DNA of 64,000 nt from Roseicyclus sp. Its GTDB lineage: Bacteria; Pseudomonadota; Alphaproteobacteria; Rhodobacterales; Rhodobacteraceae. This document shows positions 30,047-39,268 of this stretch, one piece after another (position 1 is the first letter of the stretch; every line of letters starts with the position of its first letter). The position numbers and the translations under genes were made by a program. The DNA lies in NCBI GenBank assembly GCA_018401055.1, contig JAGYLB010000108.1, forward strand, positions 1 to 64,000, written 5' to 3'. The notes below the pieces were generated by a model. The model had not been told where the DNA came from and made no database searches. It worked only from the letters and a program-made list of their open reading frames with translations.

Positions 30047-30115
30047 GGTGCGCCTGAAGGCGGCACCCTAAGCGTCTTGGCTGTCGCATTGGTAGGGTGC
30101 GCCTTCAGGCGCACT
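30047..30115. repeat. REP-like inverted pair (BIME-like), copies 4 and 5
   Basis: Copy 4 at 30047-30070 is the inverted unit with one extra base and TTAG in place of GTAG. Copy 5 at 30092-30115 is forward: GTAG then GGTGCGCC-TTCA-GGCGCACT. Order is opposite to the pair at 10041. Located between the ends of two convergent genes. ATTGG flanks both copies. Confidence 0.7.
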
Positions 30116-30140
30116 AATGATCCCGCGCCAATTCCATCTC

Positions 30141-30759
30141 CTACCGATCCGCATAGCGCCCGATGGCGATCATCCCCACACCGCCGAGCAAGAACACCAC
30201 CATCAAAAGCGCCACGTTCACCGCTGCAGCCGCCGCGCCGATCTGGGGCAGGTCGATGAAGGGATAGGGGTAGACCCCATCTTGCGCCGCCCGCCCCAGC
30301 GCATAGGCGGCATAGACCGAAGGCAAAGCACGAAGATCGGCAGGTCGGCATGAGGCCAGCCGCCGCTTGGGCGCATGGATGAGCCACCACAGCGCGATAC
30401 CCAGCGGGACAAGGCTGTGCAGCCCGTGATCGGCCCACCATCCGAGCCCTGTGAAAGAGACCAGCGCGGACAGGATCAGGTGATAGACCAGCCCGACCAT
30501 GACAACAGACAGGGTCAGTGCGGCCAGCCAAGGGGCCGACACGCCGTCGCGCATCGGGCGCGACACAATGGCGAAGGTCAACACCACAAGCACATGGGTC
30601 AGGATGGTGAAATAGCGCGCCATGTCAGGCCAGCGTCGCAAGCGGCCCCTGCCCCATCTCCTGCATCAAATGCCAGAACTGCGCGCACAGCGAGACCGCC
30701 GAGAGCAGCGCGATCAGCAGGGCGGTGTGGCGGGCGGTGCGGGACAGCTCCGGAAACAT
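30141..30759 (-). CDS. Pr6Pr-family membrane protein, frame broken
   Basis: About 200 residues, six membrane segments. MFPELSRTARHTALLIALLSAV starts the first span at ATG 30759; the frame shifts near 30630, before DMARYFTILTHVLVVLTFAIV, which is the family's RYFTILTN-like motif. Two compensating shifts near 30350 and 30325 turn WPHADLPIFVLCLP into SCRPADLRALP. GVYPYPFIDLPQIG is the conserved C-terminal motif. Function unknown; the family is often annotated by similarity to FAR-17a/AIG1-type proteins. Confidence 0.75.
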
Positions 30760-30824
30760 GGGGCGGAGCCTGCCACGCGGCCCGGCAATGGACAAGCGGG
30801 GCGCGCGGGGCATATGCCAAGGGC

Positions 30825-31562
30825 ATGGAATGGCGTGCCGAAGGGATCTTGCTGGGCGTGCGGCGGCATGGGGAACATGCCGCGATCCTGGATCTGTTCA
30901 CCGAGGGGCTTGGGCGGCATATGGGTGTGGTCCGGGGCGGCGCCTCGCGCAAGATGGCCCCGCTGCTGCAGCCCGGCGCGCAGCTGGATGCGACATGGCG
31001 GGCGCGGCTCGACGCGCATCTGGGAAGCTACACGGTCGACCTGATCCGGGGCGGGCGGCGGATGCCATGGACGACCGGTTGGCCCTGGCCGGGTTGTCGG
31101 CGGCCCTGCGCGCTGCTATCCTTCGCCTTGCCCGAACGCCATGCCTATCCGGCGCTTTATGCCCGCACGCTTGTGTTGCTCGACGGGCTGGGGGCGGGGC
31201 GCTGGCCCGAGGCCTATCTGGGCTGGGAACTGGCGCTGCTGGAGGAGACGGGGTTCGGCCTTGATCTGACCTCCTGCGCGGTGACGGGGGTGACGCAGGA
31301 TCTCGCCTTTGTCTCGCCGCGCACAGGCCGTGCTGTCTCGGCGGCGGCGGCAGGGGTCTGGGTCGACCGGCTCCTGCCTTTGCCCGGCGTGTTGCGCGGC
31401 CTTTCGGGCGGCGACCCGGCCGAGGTCGTGGCGGGCCTGCATACCACAGGGCATTTCTTGTCGGAACATCTGGCGCCCTCGCTGGGCGACAAACCCCTGC
31501 CGCCCGCGCGGCAAAGGCTGGTCGACCAGATCGCGGCGCGCGCTCAGCCGGTCAGCGGGTAA
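30825..31562 (+). CDS. recO: DNA repair protein RecO, internal compensating frame shifts
   Basis: RecFOR recombination mediator. N-terminal OB fold MEWRAEGILLGVRRHGEHAAILDLFTEG is typical, followed by the helical C-terminal domain with ALPERHAYPALYARTLVLLDGL and the ELALLEETGFGLDLTSCAVTG Zn-like region. Between about 31049 and 31112 the frame is displaced and returns: the other frame reads RAADAMDDRLALAGLSAA, the expected sequence. 245 residues. Its end overlaps thpR on the other strand. Confidence 0.88.
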   Translation: MEWRAEGILLGVRRHGEHAAILDLFTEGLGRHMGVVRGGASRKMAPLLQPGAQLDATWRARLDAHLGSYTVDLIRGGRRMPWTTGWPWPGCRRPCALLSFALPERHAYPALYARTLVLLDGLGAGRWPEAYLGWELALLEETGFGLDLTSCAVTGVTQDLAFVSPRTGRAVSAAAAGVWVDRLLPLPGVLRGLSGGDPAEVVAGLHTTGHFLSEHLAPSLGDKPLPPARQRLVDQIAARAQPVSG

Positions 31563-32085
31563 CTGGCCAGCGCCCTCGTGGATCGCGCCGCGCGGTGTCA
31601 GGGTGGATTCGTAGAGCGTGACGGCCCGCGCGGTGAAACCCGGCAGGCCGGGCACCGGAGCCAAGGCTTGCGGCCAGCCGGTCGCGGGCGGTGCCGTCGG
31701 GGCGGCGATTGGCGCGGGTCAGCGTGACATGCGGCCGGAACCGGCGGCGCGGCAGGTCGAGGCCGGCGGAGCGACAGAGCGCGGCGAGCCGGTCATGCAG
31801 CGCCTGCAGCGCATCGGTGCGGTCGACGGCGGCGAAGATCAGCCCACGCTCGCCCTCGGTAAAACTGTCGAGCGCGGTGAAACGGATGTCGACGGGCGGC
31901 GCGCGAAAGGCGGTCATCAGGTCGTGCAGATCCTCAAGCGCCTGCTCGGGCGCGTCGTCAAGGAATGCCAGCGTCAGGTGCAGGTTGTCCTCGGGCACCG
32001 GGCGACCGAAGGTGATGGTCGATTGCAGGCGGATCAGCGCGCCCGCCACATCCTCGGGGATATCAAGGGCGAGGAACGCGCGCAT
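31544..32085 (-). CDS. thpR: RNA 2',3'-cyclic phosphodiesterase, frame broken twice
   Basis: 2H phosphoesterase. The two catalytic HxTx motifs are HLTLAFL near 41-47 and HVTLTRA near 127. Start MRAFLALDIPEDVAGAL is the family N-terminus. Frame breaks near 31665, mended to LAALAPVPGLPGFTARAVTLYES, and near 31580, mended to AIHEALASYPLTG and stop at 31544. About 180 residues. Shares bases with the stop of the ATPase gene upstream (TGATG), so translation is coupled. Confidence 0.88.
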
Positions 32086-33227
32086 CAGATCTCGGCCTCG
32101 GGGCGGTCGAGCACCCAAGCCTCGAACAGCGGATCGGTCAGGCGCCAGTCGCGGTCCCATTGATCGGCCAGACCTCGGCGCGCCAGCGTGCGGACATGGC
32201 TTTGACGCGTCTGCGGGATCGGGGCGGGCTGGCCGGTCAACACCTCGTAGCGGGCGGCGCCGGTCGCGCCGAAGGGATCGTGCTCGCGTTCGGCAAGGAT
32301 GCGGGCCATGGCGCGGTGATGGGGCTGCAGGTCCAGCCATGTGCGGTCGAAATCGAGGTCATGGGCCAACGCGTCGGCGGTCTGGTCGGCGGCCTTGTCC
32401 TCGGGCAGGTCACGGTATTGGCCCAGCGTCATCAGCCAGCGCTGGAAGGCCATCGGGTTGGCCCCGAACCGGTCGAAAAAGCGTTGCGCCGTGTCAGGGT
32501 CAAGGCGGCGCTGGAACACGCTGTGAAAGGCCGCCAGTTGATGGGTCACGAAATCGGGGCCGAGCGGCGGCGGTCAGAGGGGCTGCGAACCGGTAAAGCG
32601 GTGCGTCGCGGGTGGAAAAGATGCGGTTCAGCCCGATCTGGGACGATCCGGTGAACACGGTCTTGAGGCTCCGTCGCGGCGGCGGTCGAGCGCCGTGCGC
32701 AGGCCCGCCATGATCTCTGTCCCGCCGGGGGCCGTGGCCAGTTCCTGCACTTCATCGAGCAGCAGGAGCGCCGGTTTGTCGGGGCTGGCCAGTTGCCCCA
32801 GCAAGTCGTCGAGCAGCAGCAGATCCTGGCCCAGTTGCGCCTCGCGGCGGTCGGACAGATAAGCTCGACCGCGCCGGGGCCCTTTTCAGACCCGATACGG
32901 ACCTTGATCGGCGGATGGCGCAGCCAGTCGGCGACGCGGTCGGCATAGCTGCGCGGGCGCAACGCCTCGGACACGGCGTAGATCAGCAAGCCCAGCGGCG
33001 CGACGGAGGTTTGCCAGAAACTCGCGTAAAGCACGCGGTGGCCGTATTGGGCGGCGGCGTGATGGCCGAGATCGTGGAGCAGGAACTCGGTCTTGCCGGT
33101 GCGGCGCGGGCCGAACAGGCTCATGGCGGGGACCGGGCCACGGGTCAGCGCCACGAAGGTGTCGTGGGTGAAGGGCTTGCGCGGGTGGGGCGCTGGTCGG
33201 GGGGGCCATGAGCCGAAGATCAGCCAT
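32085..33227 (-). CDS. AAA-type ATPase with C-terminal winged-helix-like region, several frame breaks
   Basis: About 380 residues. Walker A GPRRTGKTEFLLHDL near residue 40, Walker B LLLLDEVQEL, and sensor-like TVFTGSSQIGLNRIF, followed by an Arg-containing RDAPLYRFA and a helical C-terminal part with a probable winged helix (PIPQTRQSHVRTLARRGLAD). It resembles the archaeal-type ATPase group of unknown role. Start MADLRLMAPPTS; breaks near 33180, 32863, 32670 and 32570 each mend with one base. A substrate or partner cannot be proposed. Confidence 0.75.
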
Positions 33228-33282
33228 GAATGGCTAAATTAGTCAAAGGTGGCTTGTGGTAGGCTTGGAGGGAGAGAGTAAA

Positions 33283-33306
33283 GGTGCGCCTGCAGGCAGC
33301 AATCCC
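33283..33306 (-). repeat. Degenerate REP-like unit, copy 6
   Basis: Reverse complement ends TGCAGGCGCACC, the intact half of the REP unit; the other half and the GTAG head are decayed. Lies between mcd end and the AAA ATPase start. Confidence 0.4.
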
Positions 33307-33363
33307 GCCAGGGGTTAGCGAGGGCAGGGCGCCGGGTCACGGCGCACCATGACGCCCGCGCGG

Positions 33364-35060
33364 TCACCCCAGCAGGCGACGCGCGATGACCTGCGCCTGA
33401 ATCTCGGCGGCACCCTCGAAGATGTTGAGGATACGGGCGTCGCACAGGATGCGGCTGATCTTGTATTCCAGCGCGAAGCCGTTGCCGCCATGGATCTGCA
33501 GCGCGTTGTCGGCCGCGGCCCAAGCCACGCGCGCGCCCAGCAGCTTGGCCATCCCGGCCTCGAGGTCGCAGCGGCGCCCTGCGTCCTTTTCGGTGGCCGA
33601 GAAATAGGTCAGCTGGCGCGCCACCATGATCTCGACCGCCATCATCGCCAGTTTCGACGGCGACGCGCGGGAAGGCGATCAGGGGCTTGCCGAACTGCTT
33701 GCGGTCCTCGGCGTATTGCATCGCCACATCCAGCGCCGATTGCGCGACGCCGACGGCGCGGGCGGCGGTCTGGATGCGGGCGGATTGAAGCGTCTCCATC
33801 AGCTGCTTGAAGCCCTTGCCCTCGTCCCCGCCCAGCAGGTTTTCGCCCTTCACATGGAAATTGTCGAAGCCGAGCTCGTATTCCTTCATGCCGCGATAGC
33901 CCAGAACCTCGATCTCGCCGCCGGTCATGCCCGCGGTCGGGAAGGGGCTGTCGTCGGTGCCCGGGGTCTTCTCGGCGATGAACATCGACAGGCCCTGGTA
34001 ATCGGTCGGCGCCGGGATCGGTGCGGGCCAGCAGCGTCATCACATGGGTGCGCGCGGCATGGGTGATCCATGTCTTGTTGCCGGTGAGCATCCAGTCGCC
34101 GTTCTCATCCTTCACGGCGCGGGTGCGCAGGCTGCCGAGGTCGGATCCGGTGTTGGGTCTCGGTGAAGACCGCGGTCGGCAGGATTTCGCCGCTGGCGAG
34201 GCCGGGCAGCCATTTGGCCTTCTGCGCCTCGGTGCCGCCCGCGCAGGATCAGTTCGGCCGCGATCTCGGAACGGGTGCCAAGCGAGCCGACGCCGATATA
34301 GCCGCGCGACAGTTCCTCGGACACCACGCACATCGAGGCCTTGGACAGGCCCAGACCGCCGTGTTCCTCGGGGATGGTCAGGCCGAACACGCCCATTTCG
34401 GCCAGTTCCTCGATGATCTCCATCGGGATCAATTCGTCCTTGAGGTGCCATTCATGGGCGTAGGGCTCGACCTTGTCCACGGCGTAGCGGCGGAACTGCT
34501 CGCGGATCATCTCAAGCTCATCGTCGAGACCGGTGGCGCCCACGGTGATCTCGGCCCTCCGTTCGCGCATCAGCGCGACAAGCCGCATCCGGGCGGCTTG
34601 GGTATTGCCCGCCTTGGGTCAGCTGTCATCACCTCGGATCGGTCATCAGTCACGCGCTGATCGTCCTGGCGTCAGGCCGATGATCCTGCAGGCTGACAAT
34701 CTCGCCCTGGTTCATCTGGATGCCGCCATAGAGCTGCCAGAGGTATTCGCCAAAGGCGATCTGCAAGATCAGCTGTTCGACCTCGCCGAACTTGCCCTGC
34801 TCAGACAAACGCTCGGCCCACGCCTGCATCTGGCGCAGCGATTCCACATAGGTGGCCACCCAGGCCAGGCCATGCGCCGCGGTCTGGTGTTCCTCGATGG
34901 CCGCGCCCGAAATCTTTCCGTCGACAGTCACAAGCGCCGCGACGCGGGTGCGGGCGGTGTTCAGCAAAGCCTCGGCGGGGGTAACGGCGGCTGCGGTCAG
35001 CGCCAGCAGGTCGGAGAGGATCACAAGGGTGTCGTCTGTCATCTGTCCGTCACGGGGCAT
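33364..35060 (-). CDS. mcd: (2S)-methylsuccinyl-CoA dehydrogenase, several frame breaks
   Basis: Ethylmalonyl-CoA pathway flavoenzyme that oxidises methylsuccinyl-CoA to mesaconyl-CoA. It has the extra N-terminal domain of about 150 residues specific to Mcd ([49 protein letters not shown]), then an acyl-CoA dehydrogenase: [43 protein letters not shown] and [12 protein letters not shown]. Start ATG 35060 follows GGAAGGAG. Breaks near 34630 (linker), 34245, 34155, 34020 and 33655. Electrons should pass to the EtfAB encoded at 46-47.7 kb. Confidence 0.88.
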
Positions 35061-35118
35061 GGTCGGTCTCCTTCCATCGGGATGGCACGCAAAGCTTTCG
35101 GCGTGATCTAGGGCCTTT

Positions 35119-35160
35119 GCAGGTGCAGCGCAACAAAAATACCCAGTTTGTCGCACCTGC
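35119..35160. promoter_or_regulatory. Inverted repeat between divergent mcd and TauE genes
   Basis: GCAGGTGC (35119-35126) and GCACCTGC (35153-35160), perfect 8-base arms, with inner partial symmetry CAACAAA/TTTGTCG. It sits midway between the two starts, as expected for an operator or overlapping promoters. Confidence 0.4.
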
Positions 35161-35237
35161 GCAGGAAAATGTCGCGATGATTTTTGCGATGCGGCGACTT
35201 ACGGGCCGGGCTAGAAGCGCGGCAACAGGGGGCGCTC

Positions 35238-36011
35238 ATGCTGCAGGAAACCTTCGATCTCATGCCGTTATGGGCCTTTGCGGCGGCTATGGGTGTCACG
35301 ATGGTCGCGGGCTTCGTCAAGGGCGCCATCGGCTTTGCCATGCCGCTCATCATGATCTCGGGCCTGTCGTTGTTTCTGGACCCGCTGGTCGCGGTGGCGG
35401 GAATCGTCTTGCCCATCGTGATGTCGAATATCTTGCAAGTCATGCGGTTTTCGTGGTCGCAGGCCGGCGAAGCCTTGCGGGAATTCTGGCGCTACATCGT
35501 GATCATCTGCGTGATGATCCTGATCTCGGCACAATTCGTCACGATGATCCCGACGCAGACCTTCTACCTCGTGCTCGGCGTGCCGACCGTGATCCTGTCG
35601 CTGATGCAGTTGACCGGCGTGCGGTTCCGCATCACGCCTGCGTGGCGCAGGCCATCTGAATGGATCATCGGCTTCATCTCGGGCACCATCGGGGGGCTGA
35701 CGGGCACATGGGGGCCACCCACGGTGCTCTACCTCATCGCGCTTGAGACGCCAAAGGCCAAGCAGATGTTGGTGCAGGGCGTGGTATACGGCCTCGGCTC
35801 GGTCACGCTGTTTCTGGGCCATCTGCAGTCGGGCGTCTTGAACACGGTCACGGCGCCATGGTCGGCGGCGCTGCTGATCCCTGCGTTTCTGGGGATGCAG
35901 ATGGGGTTCTGGATGTCGGACCGGATGAACCCGGTGGTGTTCCGCCGCGCCACATTGGTGGTTCTGATCGTGGCCGGCGCAAACCTCGTGCGGCGCGGGC
36001 TGGTGGGCTGA
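35238..36011 (+). CDS. TauE/SafE-family sulfite exporter-like permease
   Basis: 257 residues, about eight membrane segments in two repeats. The two family signatures are VAGFVKGAIGFAMPL near 22-36 and SGTIGGLTGTWGPPTVLYL near 154-172. Members export sulfite, sulfoacetate or other small organic anions. ATG 35238 is preceded by GGGGGCGCTC. Divergent from mcd. Substrate unknown. Confidence 0.85.
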   Translation: MLQETFDLMPLWAFAAAMGVTMVAGFVKGAIGFAMPLIMISGLSLFLDPLVAVAGIVLPIVMSNILQVMRFSWSQAGEALREFWRYIVIICVMILISAQFVTMIPTQTFYLVLGVPTVILSLMQLTGVRFRITPAWRRPSEWIIGFISGTIGGLTGTWGPPTVLYLIALETPKAKQMLVQGVVYGLGSVTLFLGHLQSGVLNTVTAPWSAALLIPAFLGMQMGFWMSDRMNPVVFRRATLVVLIVAGANLVRRGLVG

Positions 36012-36018
36012 CGGCGCG

Positions 36019-36576
36019 TCAGGACAGGATCGCACCCGAACAGCCCTGCGCCAGATCAGGCAAAAGGGCGGGCGGCACCACCTCGAAATCGATGCGAAAG
36101 ACCAATTCGCCCTGATGTTCGGCCTCGAAGGTCCAGCGCCCGGTGACCAGTTCGCTGTCGACTTCGAAGCTGAACCCGATCAGGCCGGGGCCATCCCCGT
36201 CGATGGATGTGACCCAGCGTTCCACCTCGATCCCGGTATCGGGATAGGGCGGGTGGGTGATGGTGACCGTAGCGGGATCAAGCACCAGACCGTCGCGCGC
36301 CTCGACCACGATGCCGAAGCCGATGCCGATCTGGGCTAAGACTAGGGTCGTGACCGCCCGCATCTCGGGCAGGCCGGGGACGATGTTGACCACGCCTGCG
36401 GCCGTGTCGGGGGCCTCTTGCAGCTCGATCGGCCCCTCGGCGCAATAGACCCCGTATTGGAGGCTGTCGATCAGGTCGGACTTGAAGGGATTGGGCAGGT
36501 CTTGCGCCAAAATAGCCTGTGGCAGGGCCATCGCAATGGCCAGCGCCGCACCGATCTTGCCGGAATGTCGATCCAT
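36019..36576 (-). CDS. Exported protein, DUF3859-like
   Basis: 185 residues with a signal peptide (KIGAALAIAMALPQAILAQ). The mature part is a beta-rich domain: SLQYGVYCAEGP, GIGFGIVVEARDG, TITHPPYPDTG and WTFEAEHQGELVFR, the last fitting an immunoglobulin-like fold. Two Cys may pair. I place it with DUF3859 by motif pattern only. Convergent with the TauE-type gene, 7 bases apart; downstream of pckA. Confidence 0.6.
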   Translation of the reverse strand: MDRHSGKIGAALAIAMALPQAILAQDLPNPFKSDLIDSLQYGVYCAEGPIELQEAPDTAAGVVNIVPGLPEMRAVTTLVLAQIGIGFGIVVEARDGLVLDPATVTITHPPYPDTGIEVERWVTSIDGDGPGLIGFSFEVDSELVTGRWTFEAEHQGELVFRIDFEVVPPALLPDLAQGCSGAILS

Positions 36577-36598
36577 CTGCCCTTTCCGTCGAACGGCC

Positions 36599-36623
36599 GC
36601 CGGGGACGTACCTCGCCCCCGGC
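36599..36623. terminator. Hairpin between pckA end and DUF3859 start
   Basis: Stem GCCGGGG/CCCCGGC with an 11-base loop, 8 bases past the pckA stop on the minus strand. No T tract, so the call is structural. Confidence 0.4.
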
Positions 36624-36631
36624 AGAGCCTA

Positions 36632-38230
36632 TCACGAAATGGCAGCCGCCTTCACGTCATCATCGATGAAGGGGACGTATTGCGCGAAATTGTCGGCGAA
36701 CATCTGCACCAGTTTCTGGGCCTGACGGTCATAGGACTCCGGGTCGGACCATGTGCCGCGCGGGTCGAGCAGCGCGTCCTCGACGCCATAACAGGCCAGC
36801 GGTACGTCGAAGCCGAAATTCGGGTCGCGGCGGAAGTCGCCCGCGTTCAGCGACCCGTCCAGCGCGGCAGTCAGAAGCGACCGGGTCGCACGGATCGGCA
36901 TGCGGTTGCCGGTGCCATAGGCTCCGCCGGTCCAGCCGGTGTTCACAAGCCAGCAGGTCGCGCCATGCTCGTGGATCTTGTCTTGCAACAGCTTGCCATA
37001 GACCTCGGGACGGCGCGGCATGAAGGGGGCGCCAAAGCAGGTGGAAAAGGTCGGCTCCGGCTCGGTCACGCCGCGCTCCGTGCCCGCCACCTTTGAGGTG
37101 AAACCCGACAGGAAGTGATACATCGCCTGCGCCGGCGTCAGCCGCGCGATGGGCGGCAGCACGCCGAAGGCGTCGCAGGTCAGCATGACGATGTTCTTCG
37201 GGTGGCCCGCCAGCCCGCTGGCCGAGGCATTGGCGATCTGGTCCAGCGGGTAGGCGCAGCGGGTGTTGGCCGTCAGGCTGTCGTCGTCGAAATCCAGCTC
37301 CAGCGTGTCGGGATCGTAGACCATGTTCTCGATCACCGTGCCGAAGGTGCGGGTGGTGGCGTAGATCTGCGGCTCGGCTTCCTCACGGAGGTTGATCGTC
37401 TTGGCGTAGCAGCCACCCTCGAAATTGAAGATGCCGCTGTCCGACCAGCCATGTTCGTCGTCGCCGATCAACGTGCGCCCCGGATCGGCCGAGAGCGTCG
37501 TCTTGCCGGTGCCCGACAGGCCAAAGAACACCGCCGCGTCGTCGGGGTTGCCGGTGGCGTGGTTGGCCGAGCAATGCATCGCCATCACGCCCTTGCCGGG
37601 CAGGATGTAGTTGAGCAGCGTGAAAACCGATTTCTTGTTCTCGCCTGCGTATTCGGTGTTGGCGATCAAGATCAGCTTACGCTCGAAATTCAGCGCGATC
37701 ACCGTGTCGCTGCGGCAGCCGTGGCGCGCCGGATCGGCCTTGAAGCCGGGGCAGTTGATGATCGTGTAATCGGGCACGAAAGACGCCAGTTCCTCGGCTG
37801 CGGGACGGCGCAGCAGGTGGCGGATGAACAGATTGTGCCATGCCAGTTCCGAGACCACGCGCACATCCAGGCGATGCGCCGGGTCGGCACCGCCATAGAG
37901 ATCTTGTACAAAATAGTCGCGCCCCTTCATGTGCGCCAACATGTCTGCATGAAGGACATCGAAGGCCTCGGGCGTCATCGGGCGGTTGTTGTCCCACCAG
38001 ATCTGATCCTCGACCGCGGGGGTGCGGACCACGAATTTATCCTTGGGCGAGCGGCCGGTGAACTTGCCGGTCGAGACCAGCAGCGTGCCGCCCTTGCCAA
38101 GACGACCTTCGCCACGCGAGACGGCAGCCTCGATCAGGGCAGGCTCCAGCAGGTTGTAGTGTACGGAGCCAAGCCCCGTCATGCCCTGGGCTTCCAACGT
38201 CTGCGAGGGGTTCACGCGTGGGGTTGTCAT
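36632..38230 (-). CDS. pckA: Phosphoenolpyruvate carboxykinase (ATP)
   Basis: Converts oxaloacetate and ATP to phosphoenolpyruvate, the first step of gluconeogenesis. 532 residues, intact. Motifs: [10 protein letters not shown], the kinase-1a loop [15 protein letters not shown], kinase-2 [10 protein letters not shown], and [12 protein letters not shown]. Start [16 protein letters not shown] with GGGAG upstream. Divergent from chvI; in Rhizobiales and Rhodobacterales this neighbour arrangement is conserved. Confidence 0.96.
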   Translation of the reverse strand: MTTPRVNPSQTLEAQGMTGLGSVHYNLLEPALIEAAVSRGEGRLGKGGTLLVSTGKFTGRSPKDKFVVRTPAVEDQIWWDNNRPMTPEAFDVLHADMLAHMKGRDYFVQDLYGGADPAHRLDVRVVSELAWHNLFIRHLLRRPAAEELASFVPDYTIINCPGFKADPARHGCRSDTVIALNFERKLILIANTEYAGENKKSVFTLLNYILPGKGVMAMHCSANHATGNPDDAAVFFGLSGTGKTTLSADPGRTLIGDDEHGWSDSGIFNFEGGCYAKTINLREEAEPQIYATTRTFGTVIENMVYDPDTLELDFDDDSLTANTRCAYPLDQIANASASGLAGHPKNIVMLTCDAFGVLPPIARLTPAQAMYHFLSGFTSKVAGTERGVTEPEPTFSTCFGAPFMPRRPEVYGKLLQDKIHEHGATCWLVNTGWTGGAYGTGNRMPIRATRSLLTAALDGSLNAGDFRRDPNFGFDVPLACYGVEDALLDPRGTWSDPESYDRQAQKLVQMFADNFAQYVPFIDDDVKAAAIS

Positions 38231-38554
38231 GTCTCGATGCTCCCGGATCGATATTGGCTGTCATGCGGTTGTCACCACCGCGCCATGGCCGCCTATATCA
38301 TGACGATTTTGATGCTGAACAGGACGCTTTCACACAGTTAGCGCAACCATCCAGCAATTTTCTTTCGTTAGCCCGGCGGGACATGATGCCGATCAGCGCA
38401 AATGCCTGTGGCCGTTTCACCACTCCTTAACGCGCCGCACCCATAGATTAGGGCACGATTCGGGCTGATTCGGAGAATAAAGATTGATTCTCTCGGCCCA
38501 ACTAGGGAGAATACAGAAAAAATAAACAGTCGAGCAGTAACAAGGGTCACCCGA
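38231..38554. promoter_or_regulatory. Divergent pckA-chvI intergenic region with repeat array
   Basis: 324 bases without a gene. Near chvI it has GATTCGG twice in direct orientation 10 bases apart (38457, 38467) and the hexamer GAGAAT at 38473 and 38507 with its complement ATTCTC at 38487; the last two form an inverted repeat with 14 bases between. AT content rises here. The side near pckA (38231-38440) shows no clear motif. Likely holds both promoters and an autoregulatory site for ChvI. Confidence 0.5.
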
Positions 38555-39256
38555 ATGCCGAGGATCGCACTTGTCGACGACGACAGGAATATTCTGACGT
38601 CCGTCTCCATGACACTCGAAGCCGAGGGCTTCGATGTGGAAACCTACAACGACGGGCAATCCGCGCTGGATGCCTTCAACCGCCGCCTGCCGGATCTGGG
38701 TGTTTTTGACATCAAGATGCCCCGGATGGACGGCATGGACCTGTTGCAGCGTCTGCGCCAGAAAAGCCGGATGCCGGTGATCTTTCTCACCTCCAAGGAT
38801 GACGAGATCGACGAACTGATGGGCCTGCGCATGGGCGCGGATGATTACGTCAAAAAGCCGTTTTCGCAGCGGCTTCTGGTCGAACGCATCCGGTCCATCC
38901 TGCGCCGCCAAGAGGCCATCGCCTCGGACGCGACAAGCACGCCCGAAGAAAGCGCGGTGATGGCGCGCGGCGAATTGTCGATGGACCCTCTTCGCCACGC
39001 CGTGACGTGGAAGGGCCGCGACGTGTCGCTGACCGTGACCGAATTCCTGCTTCTGCAGGCGCTGGCGCAGCGCCCCGGCTTCGTCAAAAGCCGCGACCAG
39101 CTGATGGATGTCGCCTATGACGAACAGGTCTATGTCGACGACCGCACCATCGACAGCCACATCAAGCGCCTGCGCAAGAAGATGCGGTCGGTCGATGACG
39201 ATTTCTCGGCGATCGAGACGCTGTATGGAATCGGCTACCGCTACAACGAAGAATAA
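38555..39256 (+). CDS. chvI: Two-component response regulator ChvI
   Basis: 233 residues, OmpR class. Receiver domain with phosphoacceptor Asp52 in [10 protein letters not shown], acidic pair DDD at 8-10, Lys in VKKPFSQ, and a C-terminal winged helix ([42 protein letters not shown]). In relatives ChvI controls envelope, exopolysaccharide and acid responses. Followed by chvG after 12 bases. Confidence 0.95.
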   Translation: MPRIALVDDDRNILTSVSMTLEAEGFDVETYNDGQSALDAFNRRLPDLGVFDIKMPRMDGMDLLQRLRQKSRMPVIFLTSKDDEIDELMGLRMGADDYVKKPFSQRLLVERIRSILRRQEAIASDATSTPEESAVMARGELSMDPLRHAVTWKGRDVSLTVTEFLLLQALAQRPGFVKSRDQLMDVAYDEQVYVDDRTIDSHIKRLRKKMRSVDDDFSAIETLYGIGYRYNEE

Positions 39257-39268
39257 GGCGAAAGGCCC

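Noticed and set aside
34650..35060. Independent gene for the N-terminal domain of Mcd
   Set aside because: The domain is a normal part of methylsuccinyl-CoA dehydrogenase; the stop near 34650 is a frame break in the linker.
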